A stretch of DNA of 64,000 nucleotides. Origin: Lenzites betulinus. Taxonomy: Eukaryota > Basidiomycota > Agaricomycetes > Polyporales > Polyporaceae. Below, one piece after another: positions 43,859 to 55,593 of this stretch. The notes under the pieces are model-generated. The model saw nothing but the letters and a program-made list of their open reading frames with translations, was not told the origin of the DNA and ran no database searches. Each line of letters starts with the position of its first letter. Position 1 is the stretch's first letter. The stretch covers positions 62,001-126,000 of the forward strand of contig JABYQU010000010.1 of assembly GCA_022264855.1 (NCBI GenBank), given 5' to 3'. Position numbers and translations under genes: made by a program.

Positions 43859-45754
43859 TAGATATCCGAAGGAATAATAGCTACGACCGTAGCGATCGAA
43901 AGTGCGAGACCGGCAAGCATAATAGGAACCCAAGGCGTAGGCTTTCTCTCCACTGGCTGCCCTGACAGTAAAATATTGTCACGGCCTGCAGATTATAGTG
44001 AGCAAGGACGGGGGGGGGGGATCAGATTGGGTAGGGCTGACCTAAGTCTTCTGCTTTCCATACTATAGTTGATGACTCCGACGACCCGCACAAGATACCC
44101 GTCGCGATCAGAAACGTATCCTTGACGGGATCGTAGTGCGCCTGGTAGGAAATGAGAACCCTGTTGAATCGGAATACTGACTACTCACCGCAAGAGCAAG
44201 AACCTGGTCGTCTTCTAGATGAGAAGAGCGTCAGGAGGTCATATTCGGAGGTTATCTTCAACTTGGCTTACTGTGATGAAGAAGACTGTGTAACTTGCGT
44301 CCTGATTGCACGTCCCACAAGTGAACGTTGCCTTGCATGTTTCCGCCGACAAGAGCAAAGCCATCGTGCACAAAAAGCACGGGTATTTTACGATGCTCGC
44401 CGATCGTATGACCTAACGAACAGATAGCTTGCCCCGATTGAACAGAATATACGTCAAACCCCGAAGTGACATTCGATATTGCGATGAGCTTTGCATCGCT
44501 GGATATGCTGGCATCGGCGCTGCATACACACTGCTGTGAAAATACTGAGTAGTCTAAGGAAGTTACGCTACTCACATTTGCCCGGGTATGGGGATGCTGC
44601 GGATCTGCTCCCAATTGGCGCCGTCGAATATGCTGTGGTAATGACAGTATAATCAGTTCCTCGATGGCCTCTCAACGCCGTTCATACTTACTGAACGCCA
44701 TGGTTGAGGTAGGTGACTATGAGGTGGGATTTCTCGTGAGGGTCCGCGGGCATCCAATGTACACTAGTGACTATCAACGGTAGGTGCCGGTTGAATGAGG
44801 TCTTCGGCGGTGTTTGCAATTCTATCTCTTGGTCCCATTCTATCTCACCGGGTTAGTTCGATGATTACGCACTGTATGACAGCGCGACGTAGCTTACCTG
44901 AGTCGACTTGTTTCCAAATTTTCACCTCCTTATGAGCGCCAGATGCAAGAAAACCGCACTTCACTGTGAGACATTCAACAGGGTACGAATGGGCCCAGAA
45001 GCCCGTAACGATCAGATCCACCTGAATCGTGTGAGTATGTGCGAAATCTGGGTTCGATGGCGAGCATACCGGGGTGATTACTAGAGACACCACCGTACCG
45101 TCCTGCAGCCCGCATATCACCGTATCCTCTCCTGGCGTTGCCCAGGTCAGTGACAGAATGGGGACTGCGCTGGAGAATACATGGAGAAGACGACTGTCAG
45201 AGGTGTTCCAAATGCACGCTTTTCCGTCAACCGCCGCGGAAGCGAGGAATAAGCCATCAGAACTAAAAGCGAGCGCCGATACGCCAGTGGTATGATCACG
45301 GCCCAAGCGAGCAGACTCGAGGTATTTGAGCACCATGAGAGAGAGAAGGGTAGGGCACCAATGTGACGGCGACGGAAAGATACACCGGCCTTTTGTGATG
45401 TGAGCTTCAAGGCATGCATTCACGAGCGATGCGAGTAGCACATACCAGAACTAGTACAAGTACACCGTAGATCCAACCTCTGGTCTTGATCTCCTTTGTC
45501 CCATTGTTGGATGCAATGCTGTCTTGTTGTTCAGCCTGTTCAATGTTGTAGCACATAGCGTCGACATGTGGAGATATGTACAAGGTTGTCGGGCCGACGG
45601 GAGGGCAATTCCATCTGAGTACAACGCGATCGTCCTCCAGAGTAGGCAAGAACTATCAACGGAACTTAGTAACGTCACATCCTACTCGATAGAGCTGGCC
45701 GAAAACGTACTGATCCAGGAACACTGTATCGAGATCAGAGATTCTGAAGATCAT
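43859..45754 (-). CDS. WD40-repeat protein with C-terminal membrane anchor
   Basis: Start ATG 45754 (MIFRISDLDTVFLDQ), followed by several exons. WD40 blocks: TTGVSALAFSSDGLFLASAA with VDGKACIWN; VPILSLTWATPGEDTVICGL; VECLTVKCGFLASGAHKEVK with IWKQ; VTSVHWMPADPHEKSHLIVT; SADASISSDAKLIAISN; FALVGGNMQGNVHLWD; LALAAHYDPVKDTFLIATG. The last exon encodes RKPTPWVPIMLAGLALSIAT then VVAIIPSDI and a stop at 43859, a typical tail-anchor helix. The propeller would face the cytoplasm on an internal membrane. Exon borders at the 5' end (45710-45400) are my best fit: an intron from GTGTAC to CTTGAAG keeps frame. Function is unknown; similar proteins occur in families in Agaricomycetes. I saw no break. Confidence 0.65.
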
Positions 45755-46141
45755 ATTCCCGATCTTGCGCTTCGCTGTATTGAGATCGGCAGGGTAGGGC
45801 TTCTCTGAGTATTACTATAGGTACATCGCGCTACATCGCAAGTACTGCGCGCGCTGGGGCCTGGACGAAAGAAGACACACGACAGCGGCGCCCGAGCAGC
45901 TGGAGAGACGTACACTGGGAAAGGGGGTGGGGGTTGAAAGCACGAGGACAATGATGCGCCATGCGCGCAGGCCCCCACGGGCGCGCCCGCGGGGCGCTAG
46001 CCACGGTACAAAGTTCTCAACACTAAACGACATATTCTTGATCTCTAACGGGAAGCTGTTGTTCAACGTCGTGTCCTTCAAATTCATACATGAATCCATC
46101 AGCTTCATCCATTATGGATGCCCTTGTGCTCACACCGCGAT

Positions 46142-46147
46142 TATATA
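46142..46147 (+). promoter_or_regulatory. TATA-like element of second LRR-like gene
   Basis: GATTATATACAGG lies about 60 bp before ATG 46206, mirroring the promoter of copy 1. Confidence 0.45.
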
Positions 46148-46205
46148 CAGGCTACACTTCACAACAACAATTCCTCCCACAGCACAACTTTTCAGCATCG
46201 CAGTG

Positions 46206-47402
46206 ATGGCGCCTGTTACTCGAAAGCAGATTCGAGAAAGTCTGGAGAAGGTATGAAATTCTCTACGGTGCCATGTGCATTTTTCTCACCGTTAAGTGCG
46301 ATAGGAAGCCCGACGTATGGAACCCAAAGTACGTCCGGTATATTGTGGTTTCATCTTTCCAGTTTCGTTGATTCACGGGCTTGATGTCTAGGCTGCTCGG
46401 TTCATCGGCACACTCTCAAGCCTCTTGGCATTCGTCGACCTTGCTACCGTTATGCCTTCCATAGGCGCCGGCGTAGAGGTGCTGACGATCAATCTCATCG
46501 ACGCCCCGGGATTTCCCGCCTCTCAGCTCCGCTTCGCGCTGCAACATATGCCCAATGTCCAAAACTTGCGCCTCAGGCTCCCCCTTCCCCTCCCACCTGG
46601 TCTGCTAGGAGGGCTCAGGTTCCCGCGTCTGCAGCACCTTTACACTAACATTCCCCACGCATGTTTGGTCCCGTTCCTGACCAACCACTCCACAATCGCC
46701 ACCCTCCATCTCGCCGTCTGCTGCAGAACGAAGGCCTGTCCCCTTGAGAACGTCCACTTGCCACACCTGAAAGAACTGTGGTGCACCGCTCCTTGCATTT
46801 GGGCACTCCCGTACCAAAGTATCGATCGACTTACTATCACGGTGCTCGACCCCAATGTTCGCATTCAAACCATCCTTCGGGGCCTGAGCGCGCCGACTTC
46901 GCTCAAGCATCTGACTATCGACGTCTGTCCAGACGAGGTTGATGTCCTGCAGGAGGTTTCCCGGGTCGCTCCGCATGTGCGTTCTCTGGCATTGGTCGAG
47001 AAGGAGGTTCGTGGCTTGATAACAGTTATGTTGGAGATGCACTAACTGACAGTCTGATTTTAGCTTCCTCGTAATACCGTTCGGCGCAGCCTCGACCAGT
47101 CCATGTGGCACGCGGCGTTGCTTGGTATGAAGTACTTACAATCATTCACGTTGAGCACCCCTACGCCGCTTATACACGGTAGGCCTGGGGACGAGGCCCA
47201 AGAGCTCGCTCTTGTACTCCAATGGGGAGGCGCATGTATGCCGAGTGAAGAGGTGCATCCCGCGCTCAACCACATCACGCTATTCTATGGCGGGGACCAT
47301 CCCAAGTCCGTCGCCACAACCTTGAGCTTCTGGGACAAGAAGGATGGCTTATGGGCTCGTTCTTCGACCGACGAACTCAACCCGACGCTTACTGAGGCTT
47401 GA
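46206..47402 (+). CDS. LRR/F-box-like protein, copy 2
   Basis: Four exons (46206-46250, 46305-46328, 46392-47006, 47064-47402), all in phase 0, give about 340 residues. The N-terminus reads MAPVTRKQIRESLEK. Leucine-rich blocks follow: AARFIGTLSSLLAFVDLATV, QLRFALQHMPNVQNLRLRLP, GLRFPRLQHLYTNIPHACLV, TNHSTIATLHLAVCC, TSLKHLTIDVCPDEVDVLQE, APHVRSLALVEKEV. The last exon opens LPRNTVRRSLDQSMWHAALL and includes HPALNHITLFYGGDHP. It is a paralogue of the gene at 36103-37249 with the same block order and a last exon of equal length, but with one extra 24-bp exon near the start. Divergence is high, so the duplication is old. No F-box was visible. The gene looks intact. Confidence 0.7.
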
Positions 47403-47661
47403 GGCTTGAGGCCTGAGATCGAAGATTTGGTATGTGGCTGTTTGAGGTCCGACCTTACCGGTGTTCTGATCTTTGTCTTCTTATTCCCCCGCCGCCGATC
47501 AATCGGGCGATGCAGAATTAGGAGCCGATCGGCGCGTGTATGAAATCCGTTCGTATCGGAGCTGGATTGTCCGGACATTACTGTATATACGTCCATGTTA
47601 CATCGTCTGCGAAACTGTCTAATATGAGCTACACGTTACGGGTATACAAGGCCGCTACCCA

Positions 47662-49015
47662 TCAAGCCTCCGACATCAGGCGGGTCACCCAGCGAGCGAC
47701 CATATCCGCCCCAACCTTCGTTTTCGGCCAGTGTCCTTCGCACATCTTTGAGCAAACGAGAGCGTCGAATTTGTCCGGGTGCCAGCGCAAGAGCTCGGCC
47801 TTGACGATTTCTTTGCGAGTCTTCCCCTGGGTACGCTGGGGATGGAAGATGAAGTCACGCACGCGTTCGTACGTGAACTCAGCAGGATCTGTGTGCTCAG
47901 AGGCAAGAACGGGGAAGGGGAATTCGTGAAAGCCGACGATATTTCGAAGGGCCCGGTTCGTCTTGAGTTCAGCCCACTTGAGTTCGTACAGCTCGAGGAT
48001 CGCCTTGACCTGGTTGTCAGCCTCTCGTTCGCCACCCACCTGTTCTTGGCCTCCACGACGTGCTTGCTCGTTCTGCGCCCGCGCCCGTTCCTCCTCCCTT
48101 GCCCGCTCCGCCCTCGCCCACTCCGCCCTCTCCCGCTCCTCCTGCGCGCGCTCCTCCCTGGCCCGTTCCTCCCTGGCCCGCTCCTCCCGCGCGCGCTCCT
48201 CCCTGGCCCGCTCCTCCCGCGCGCGCTCCTCCCTGGCCCGCTCCTCCCTGGCCCGCTCCTCCCGCGCCCACTCCGCCCTCTCCCGCTCCTCCCTGGCCCG
48301 CTCCTCCCGCGCCCTTTCCTCGCGTGCACGCTCTTCCTGCGCCCGCTCCTCCCTCATACGACGTTCGCGCTGTTCGCGCTGCTCGCGCTCCCTCTCGTCC
48401 CGCTCGCGCTGCAAGGCCACCCAGCGTTCATGAATTTCCAAATCTTGCTGACGTTGCAATTCGAGCTCTTGGAGGCGCAGACGATGCAGCTCTCGCAGGC
48501 TTTCCAGATGAGCCTCTTGGGCGGCCACTTCCTCCTGTTTGCGCTTGAGAGTTTGCATCTCCTCTTCCTCTCTGCGGCGCTGCTCTTGCTGCTCCTGCAT
48601 ACGCCGCTCTGCGCGACGCTGAAGTATCGCTTGCTGAGCCGTAGCGTGACGGATGGCATCCCATCGCTTGGAAAGCTCCCGCTCGGCGGTTGTCACTCTC
48701 TTGCGGTGACGTTCCTGACTCTTGTGGCCGTATAGCTGTTTCGCTGCGGGTTTCTGCTATATCTATTTAGGGATGGCTGTTGCGTAGCGGAATGCGTCCC
48801 ATACGGACCTTTGATTTAACCCCGCCTCCCATAGCGTGCGCGGCCACTGGTTCAATGGCTTCATCTTCTTTGTTAAGCGTTTCGCCTCCACGTAGCTGTG
48901 TCCCATTGTCATAGTCAAATTGAGAAGAGGTGACTATTGAGCGCGAAGCAGAGGCGTGGCTTGGAGTGGACGCGTGGGCGTTCTCAAGCTCTTGATGCAG
49001 GCCGCGACGATCCAT
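47662..49015 (-). CDS. Charged coiled-coil protein with J-like RWHPDKF segment
   Basis: Two exons (49015-48809 and 48756-47662) join in phase, giving 433 residues. After a Ser/Thr-rich start ([20 protein letters not shown]) comes a long highly charged helix with tandem EERAR repeats (coding minisatellite, about 48110-48330). The C-terminal 100 residues are compact: [75 protein letters not shown] resembles the J-like segment at the C-terminus of NFKBIL1 (IkappaB-like), which lacks the HPD-based cochaperone geometry of true J proteins. Agaricomycetes have many such proteins of unknown role. The repeat length suggests the helix changes size quickly. Confidence 0.65.
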
Positions 49016-49371
49016 CACTTCGTGTTGAAGCTTGTTGGATTGACTTAGTCCCGGAGAGGTTCACAGCAGATAGGGTGAGCAAGACGGCGACCGTACGCGC
49101 GGGCGCGGGGAAGAGAGAGGTAGGGAAGTTTGGATATGTGCCACTCATTACAGCGTTGCGCATTTGAAGCCATATGCATGTTGCAGCTTGGGCTTGACGT
49201 GGTTACGTACAGAGTCACTGCGTTGATTGAAAGGGGTAATAGGCGCGGCGGGAGCTTTGTATTCAAACTATTCGGGCCACATTTAGCACTGTGCCACTCG
49301 CTTGGATCCTCCCATTGCTTTGTCTGCCATGCATTTCTACACACACCATCCTCCCCTCCGAACCACATTCT

Positions 49372-51096
49372 ATGGGGCTGCCACGACATCGCGCTCAGCA
49401 ACGGCTGCTCTCGCTTGACTGGAAAGACGATATGGCTTCGCAACATACGTGCGAGCACGCAAGCGGAGTCCCCCCATGCGACGATCCGAACGACTGGCGC
49501 GAAACACGGACGATAGAGAAGCTTCAGGACACTGTACAAGAGCTGTGCGTTTTACACTTTCTGGGCCGTGGTGGTAATTGAACAGTACGCTAGACTCCGT
49601 ACCTTCGACGAGGCGGAGCGCAGATGGGATACCAGGTTTGAGCAAGTGGAAGAGGATATGGGGCAGCTCATCGGCCGCCTCGAAACCGTTTACCGAAACA
49701 CGAGGGACTCTCAGCGCGATCAAGTATGTCAAAAACACTTCTGTTCCGTCGCCTGCTAATACTTTCGTGTTTACAGGCCGGGGCGAATACCCGTATCGTG
49801 GAGCTCGAGGGCGAGGTCGCGGATCTTCGAGAAGTAATGTCGGACCTCTCTCGGTCGGTTGGATTAGTTTTTCGCGAAGTCAAAGGTACGTCGTATCATA
49901 TCATTCTTCCCTGAATGTCAGGCTTGACGACCGAGGTTGCACAGAACACAGACGGGAAGTGCAGCGCACGCTCAGCGATAGCAAGGACTCCTTCCGCACG
50001 GCTGTACATGAAGTTCAACGCAGGATAGGCCAAATGGATCTTGATGCGACCATCATGCGGTCTCAGCGCGACGTCGACCGCGCTCGCACGGAGCGAATGG
50101 AACACGGCATGTCAGTCCTGGAGGCATCGGATACCACCATCAAGAACAGTATTCGGCGCCTCGAACGCGATGTCGAAGAGCTCGGCGAAGTCCATGTCAC
50201 TACGCTCGAGGCTGAGACTGCGTACCACTCTCCTCGAACCATCCTGCGTACACTTGCAGAAGAGCTATCGACTGCTAGCTCCTCTCACACCTCCGAAACC
50301 TACTCTGGGGATACTGCATCTTCGACCCTCGGATGCATTACCCCCATCGAATGTCCCTCTCCCCTCGGATGCCTTACCCCCCTCGAATGCCCCTCTCCCC
50401 TCGAATGCCCCTCTCCCCTCGAATGCCCCTCTCCCCTCGAATGCCCCTCTCCCCTTTCCTTGAAGGGCCCCTCGTCGACTGACGTGCTCGGTATTTTCGA
50501 TTCTCACTCATGCCTCCCAATCGAGAGACCCTCTGAGTCTCTAGCTGTCTTGGAGCAGCCCGCGTCGGACGCTGCGTCATCTGTCTACGAAAGCCGTTCG
50601 ATAGCTTCCTCTCGCGACGAATCGACGACGAGCGCCCCGTCCTCTCGCGACGAATCGACGACGAGCGCCCCGGAGCAATCTACGTGCAACTTCGTGCTGC
50701 TCGTGCCCGACGTGTCTTCGGTGACCCCTTCCTTGGAGGTCAACGTCACGAGGCGTCCATCGACATCAAGCCTTGTACTATTTGAGAACAAGGTATGCTG
50801 GCATCTTCTTCGTGCAGCTTTTATCCAATGTTAACAAGTGACAACAGGTGCACGCCACAGGCTTCCTGGCGGATGCGCGGGAGCGCTTTCAACTTCTTTG
50901 GGATCGTTCCAGGGCGTGGTGTGGGCGTACCGCCCGTGTGAGCGGCTTTCCGTCGATTCGCACCTGTTCCTTCCTTATCGCTGCCGCATCCGTGGTCCTT
51001 CTGGTTCTTGTGCTCCATGATTATAGCTTCCCTCGCGACCGCGTACTTGGGAGAATGGCCCGTCGCCCGATATGGGAAGAGTCGAGAAATTTATAA
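49372..51096 (+). CDS. Coiled-coil protein with C-terminal transmembrane segment (KASH-like layout)
   Basis: Five exons (49372-49533, 49586-49723, 49777-49885, 49945-50792, 50848-51096) join in phase into about 501 residues. Residues 40-220 form long coiled coils (ETRTIEKLQDTYARLRTFDE, RWDTRFEQVEEDMGQLIGRL, IVELEGEVADLREVMSDLSR, RREVQRTLSDSKDSFRTAVH, EVQRRIGQMDLDATIMRSQR, IKNSIRRLERDVEELGEV). A Ser/Pro-rich region follows with an ECPSPL hexapeptide repeat and a duplicated SSRDESTTSAP. The end has one membrane helix (TCSFLIAAASVVLLVLVL) and a tail of about 28 residues (HDYSFPRDR to EESRNL). Coiled coil, one TM, short tail is the layout of KASH proteins, which bind SUN proteins, and a SUN gene lies 7 kb away. 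The tail lacks the classic PPPx ending, so the KASH idea is inference. Confidence 0.65.
50345..50455 (+). repeat. 18-bp coding minisatellite (ECPSPL)
   Basis: Units of the form CCTCTCCCCTCGAATGCC repeat about six times in frame, encoding ECPSPL. A second in-frame direct repeat of 33 bp (SSRDESTTSAP twice) lies at about 50608-50673. Confidence 0.85.
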
Positions 51097-51311
51097 GGTA
51101 GCCACCCTCACCGCAATCGTCCTTTTGTTCCTTTGTAATATAGCACTGTTTCTTATGTGCGGCAGATGTGAAATCCTCCTACACAAGAGATCGCCCACAA
51201 GAGGACAATACGCCGACAATAAGATATATGCATGGTCCAACAGCATTGAATCACGATGATGTCCCAAGCCCGAGTCCACATTCTCGTCCGTGAAAGTCCA
51301 GCGACTCCCCT

Positions 51312-54300
51312 ATGACGTCTCGTCGCGCACACCTCGACGATACTGTCGACAACTCTCCTCCGGGAATATGCACCTGCTCTCGCTGCAGGTTAAGCACGTA
51401 CTGTGACGACTACGGCGTTGTGCGGCCCGGATGCCCGCAGACCAGCAAGGTCATCAAGCGTCACAAAATCCATGATACATTGCAAGCCAGGAAGAAGGAG
51501 ATACAGGCCGCGGTCATAGAAGACACCGTGCTCTTGGCCACCGCGAGGACCATCCCTACCGTGGATCTAAGTCCTCGACATTCACCGCGAACTCCCAAAG
51601 TGAGGCACTGTCAGCTTAACCGAGCATCATCCGCAGCTGACTCCCTCACCACTGACAGAACGACGTCAGCGACCAGGAGACTGAGATTGACTTGTCCCAG
51701 AGCACTAAGGACAACAGCGAAGTACTTACACTGCTACACTGTTACTCCTACGAATCTCTGCTAATTCCTGCTATTAGCATGCCGATCCCCCCGTTCACAA
51801 GATTGGATCCCCTGAACAGTTGAAGGCCCGCCGTGAAATCCTATCTGCTTTACAATCTGGTTTAGATCATCGCTTAGCCTTGGTCCCCTCGGACGCGCGT
51901 TTGGTCTTTCCTGCCAAGCCCTCTTCTCTCATAGACTCCCCCGGGCCGCTTGAGGCGTGCACGCCTGTCAACCGTGACTTCATCGAATTCAACCAATGGC
52001 TCCTCTCCACCCGGCACTACCTCGCTACTTTGGACGATCTAAACGACCGCGATGCTGATGCTCGTTTAGCGTCTCTCCTTTGTACGGTCGACGAGCACGT
52101 CCGACGTTTGAAGGGGATGCAGGAAAGGCAGTGGGAGGTCGAAAAGGTGGACGCCGGTTTGTACGTGCTCAAGACAGATCAGGACACCGGGCCGATGATA
52201 TTTGACCCTGGTGAGCCGTCTTGCATCGACGACAATCACCATGTCTCTGAACGTTTTGGATACCAGCGCGCTTGTACAAGTCTCGAGCAGACATGGAGCC
52301 CTTCGTCCTCGCTGCACTCCTCATGGTCGCGATGCTCCACGCCATACACTCTGCCACACGGACCGATTCCCACTACGTTCTAACGACCATTCGCGCTGTA
52401 CTGTTCGGAGCATTCATGTTCTGTAATCGAGCGCGCCGCCCCTCGCTCACATCTGATCAAGAAGAGGTCCTGAACTCCATCCCGAAGGATGTACGAACCG
52501 CTCTCAAACGTCTCCACATTGATCCGGAGGTGGTACGCTACGCATGCTGTCCTCGATGCTTCAAGACATATCCGCCTGATCTCAGTAAACCTGATGATCC
52601 TTATCCTCGTTACTGCGACTTCTCGGAGACCGACAAATCTGTATGTGCAAGGAAGCTCGTGGTGCGACGCGAGCTGGCACCATTGCGCAAGGGTGGACCT
52701 CCTCGTATCGTCTATGTCCCGGTGAAGCCTTATCCGTACCGTCCCTTCGCGTCGTGGCTCGCTACTCTTTTCTCCCGGCCCGGTCTCGAGGAAATTCTCC
52801 AGCAATCTTGGAGCCGTTCGACGCCGACGCCATCGAAATGGACGGACATCTTCCACTCTCCACTGATCCGTCGATTTCTTGGGCCCGACGGTCAGCTGTT
52901 CTCACTACAACCCCCCGGATCGGTCCACCTGGTCTTCAGCCTCAACATCGACTGGTTCAACCCCTTCGGCAACAAACAGGCTGGCAAGTCACATTCCATC
53001 GGTGCCATCTACCTCGTCTGTCTGAACCTCCCTCCACATCTCCGGTATCGTCCTGAGAATGTCTATCTCGTGGCAATCATACCAGGCCCCAAAGAGCCCT
53101 CTTTGCATCAACTCAATCATGTTTTACGTCCTCTGGTCAACGATCTTCACAGGTTTTGGACCTCAGGCCTCTATCTGAAGCGCACGGCCTTGCGTTTCAT
53201 GGGCCTCCTCCTGCGCGTTGCTGTCATACCATTGGTCTGCGACCTTCCCGCCCTTCGTAAAGCCTCCGGCTTCGCGGGCCACTCCTCGAAGCACGTCTGT
53301 TCCTTCTGTCGTCTACGCAAACAGGATCTCTCGAATCTCACACGTCCCTGGCCCACGCGTACCTCCCAAGAGCATCGACGAATCGCCGACGAATGGCTAC
53401 GAGCACCCACGGAAGCGGACCGTAGAGCCCTCTTCGAGGAGCATGGCATCCGGTGGTCCGAGTTACTCAGATTGCCGTATTGGGACCCAATCAAGTTCCC
53501 GGTGGTGGACGCTATGCATTGTTTGTTCCTAGGCAATTTACGGCATCACTGTAGGGACGTCTGGGGGATTGACGTGAAAGATCATTCCACACCTCAGAAA
53601 GTGGCGCCTCACTCTCCAGATGAACAACGACAGTGGCTCGACCGAGTCGTCGCAGCCCTTCGCAAAAAGTCTCGATCGGCGCTTTCGGGTATCCGCAAAG
53701 GGTACTTGGCCGCGGTGGCGCAGGTGAATGACATTGTCCCGGAGACCCGGCTCACCAAGAAGGAGTACGTTGCTGCCTTGCTGAACTGGGTATGTACCCT
53801 ACTATACAATATGTTCATTCGAATGCTGATCAGTCGCACGTGTAGGCCAATTCTCATGCAATCGAAATGCTTATATTGCCACCGGTCCTGGCGGAAGACA
53901 CCACCGATTTCCATGTCTCTGAAGGGCCGTATGACATCTCAAAGTTCCGCGTTCTCACACAGCCCGTTATCGACGTCATCCGTGCTGATATCCAGAATAC
54001 AATTCTTCCCTCGTGGTTGGAACGTCCGCCGAAGAATTTCGGTAGTGCCGCTCATGGGAAGTTGAAGGCCGATCAATGGCGCACGGTGTGTACCATCCAC
54101 CTCACCATCACCTTGGTTCGGCTCTGGGGAGTTGCGTCGGCATCGCAGCGTGATCGACTCCTCCTCGATAACTTCATCCATCTCATCACGGCGGTTGATC
54201 TCGCTACCCGCCGCTCAATGAACGAGGACCGTGCCAAGGCCTTCGATCGGCATATGTTTCTGTACTTGCAAGGCCTGCGCGACATCTTTTCACACGACCT

Positions 54301-55311
54301 AGTGCCCAACCATCATCTGGCTTTGCATCTCATGTCCTGCTTGATCTTGTTTGGCCCCGTGCACGGCTGGTGGGCCTATCCTTTCGAGCGGTACAACGGG
54401 TTGCTACAGTCGCTCAACATCAACAACCTGCCCGGTACGTGTGTGCAAGTATCGTGAACTGGCGCATATTGATCATTTCTATTGTAGATGACATTCCGTT
54501 GACCTTCATGCGAGGCTTCTATTCCGGAGCCGAATTGCGTTGGTGCATGGCATCGATGAATTGGCCAGATGAGAAGGTGTACACAGACATGGTATCCGCT
54601 TACACTACGGCTTTCCAAGACGCTACCCGAGGAACGCGAGTCAGTGACATGTTGTCGCTGACCCCCGATCGAGTCATACCTGAGGCCCACTCGATCGTTT
54701 ACGACGTTACGAAGCAGGTGGTTCTCGAACGTCCACGTTACGAAAGCGTTTTCCGCACCATGCCTCCCTCTTTCGCCTCCTTCTATGCGACTGGTAACAA
54801 CGACCGTCCTAAGCTTGCACCATACGTTCAAAGAGTTGGAAGCACACAGAAGGCGGGCCTCACCTTCGCCACTCGCGCGCACGGCCGCAGGGACTCGTAT
54901 GTCATCGTCCCGACTTCCATCAACGGGCAGCTTCGCCCTGGCCAGATCGCCGACATCTTTTTGCATACCCGCATCCAGGAGGGAAAGCAGATCATATCGA
55001 CCTTCCTGGTCGTCGATCTCTTCGCCAACTTAATGGGCCCCGACGCGGACCATGACCCCTTCCTTGCTTTTCCTGAGCTTTCTACGCGACTTTGCTACAA
55101 CAAGATATGCTCTGAATTGATCGTAAAACTGGAGGACGTAGTCTGTCACTTTGCCGCGCTTCTGTATACCCCACCCGGGATTGGCGCAGAATGCATTGTG
55201 TGCCGCTCCCTTGATAGGGTATGTCCTCTTGCGATCTCTGATGCACTATTCACTGACTCGACCTCAGAGCTAGAAATCGGGATGTATCTACCTACGAGTT
55301 TGTATACGTAG
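51312..55311 (+). mobile_element. Tnp2/CACTA-type transposase gene
   Basis: Six exons (51312-51599, 51659-51721, 51778-52210, 52267-53789, 53846-54434, 54488-55311) join in phase into about 1,239 residues with no break. The N-terminus has a Cys-rich motif (ICTCSRCRLSTYCDDYG). A second zinc-knuckle region reads YACCPRCFKTYPPD, then RYCDFSETDKSVCARKL. The catalytic region of the Tnp2 family (PF02992-like) follows: VHLVFSLNIDWFNPFGNKQA, IGAIYLVCLNLPPHLRYRPE, NVYLVAIIPGPKEPSLHQLN, IPLVCDLPALRK, GFAGHSSKHVCSFCRL, LFEEHGIRWSELLRLPYWDP, VVDAMHCLFLGNLRHHCRDV. The Asp residues in NIDWF, VCDLPA and VVDAMH are candidate catalytic acids. A further possible intron (55219-55269) keeps frame whether spliced or not. 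I could not find CACTA-type terminal repeats at either side, so the element borders are unknown. Confidence 0.85.
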
Positions 55312-55593
55312 CAGCGTCAGTAGACGTCAGTGAATATGATTTCAGCGGTGGTGCTAGCTGTAGTAGGCGCCGGTGGTTTCGTGTTGCGAGGTCTCGGCGC
55401 TTGACGCTTTCTGCGCCACTCCGCTTTGCTCTCCCCGGCCAAGTGGTCCTCTGCACGCATTGATATCATGCTGCGTATCTACGCTTGGTCACACAATGCT
55501 TTGGCTTCAACTGTGCTTGGTCCCTCGTTAGGAGTATATTAGACAAGCCAAATTGTCTGTGTTAATGTCAGTCTTCCCCTCCTCGTACTCATA

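Noticed and set aside
44010..44020. A run of about ten G
   Set aside because: A simple homopolymer in the intronic or 3' part of the WD40 gene; no evidence of function.
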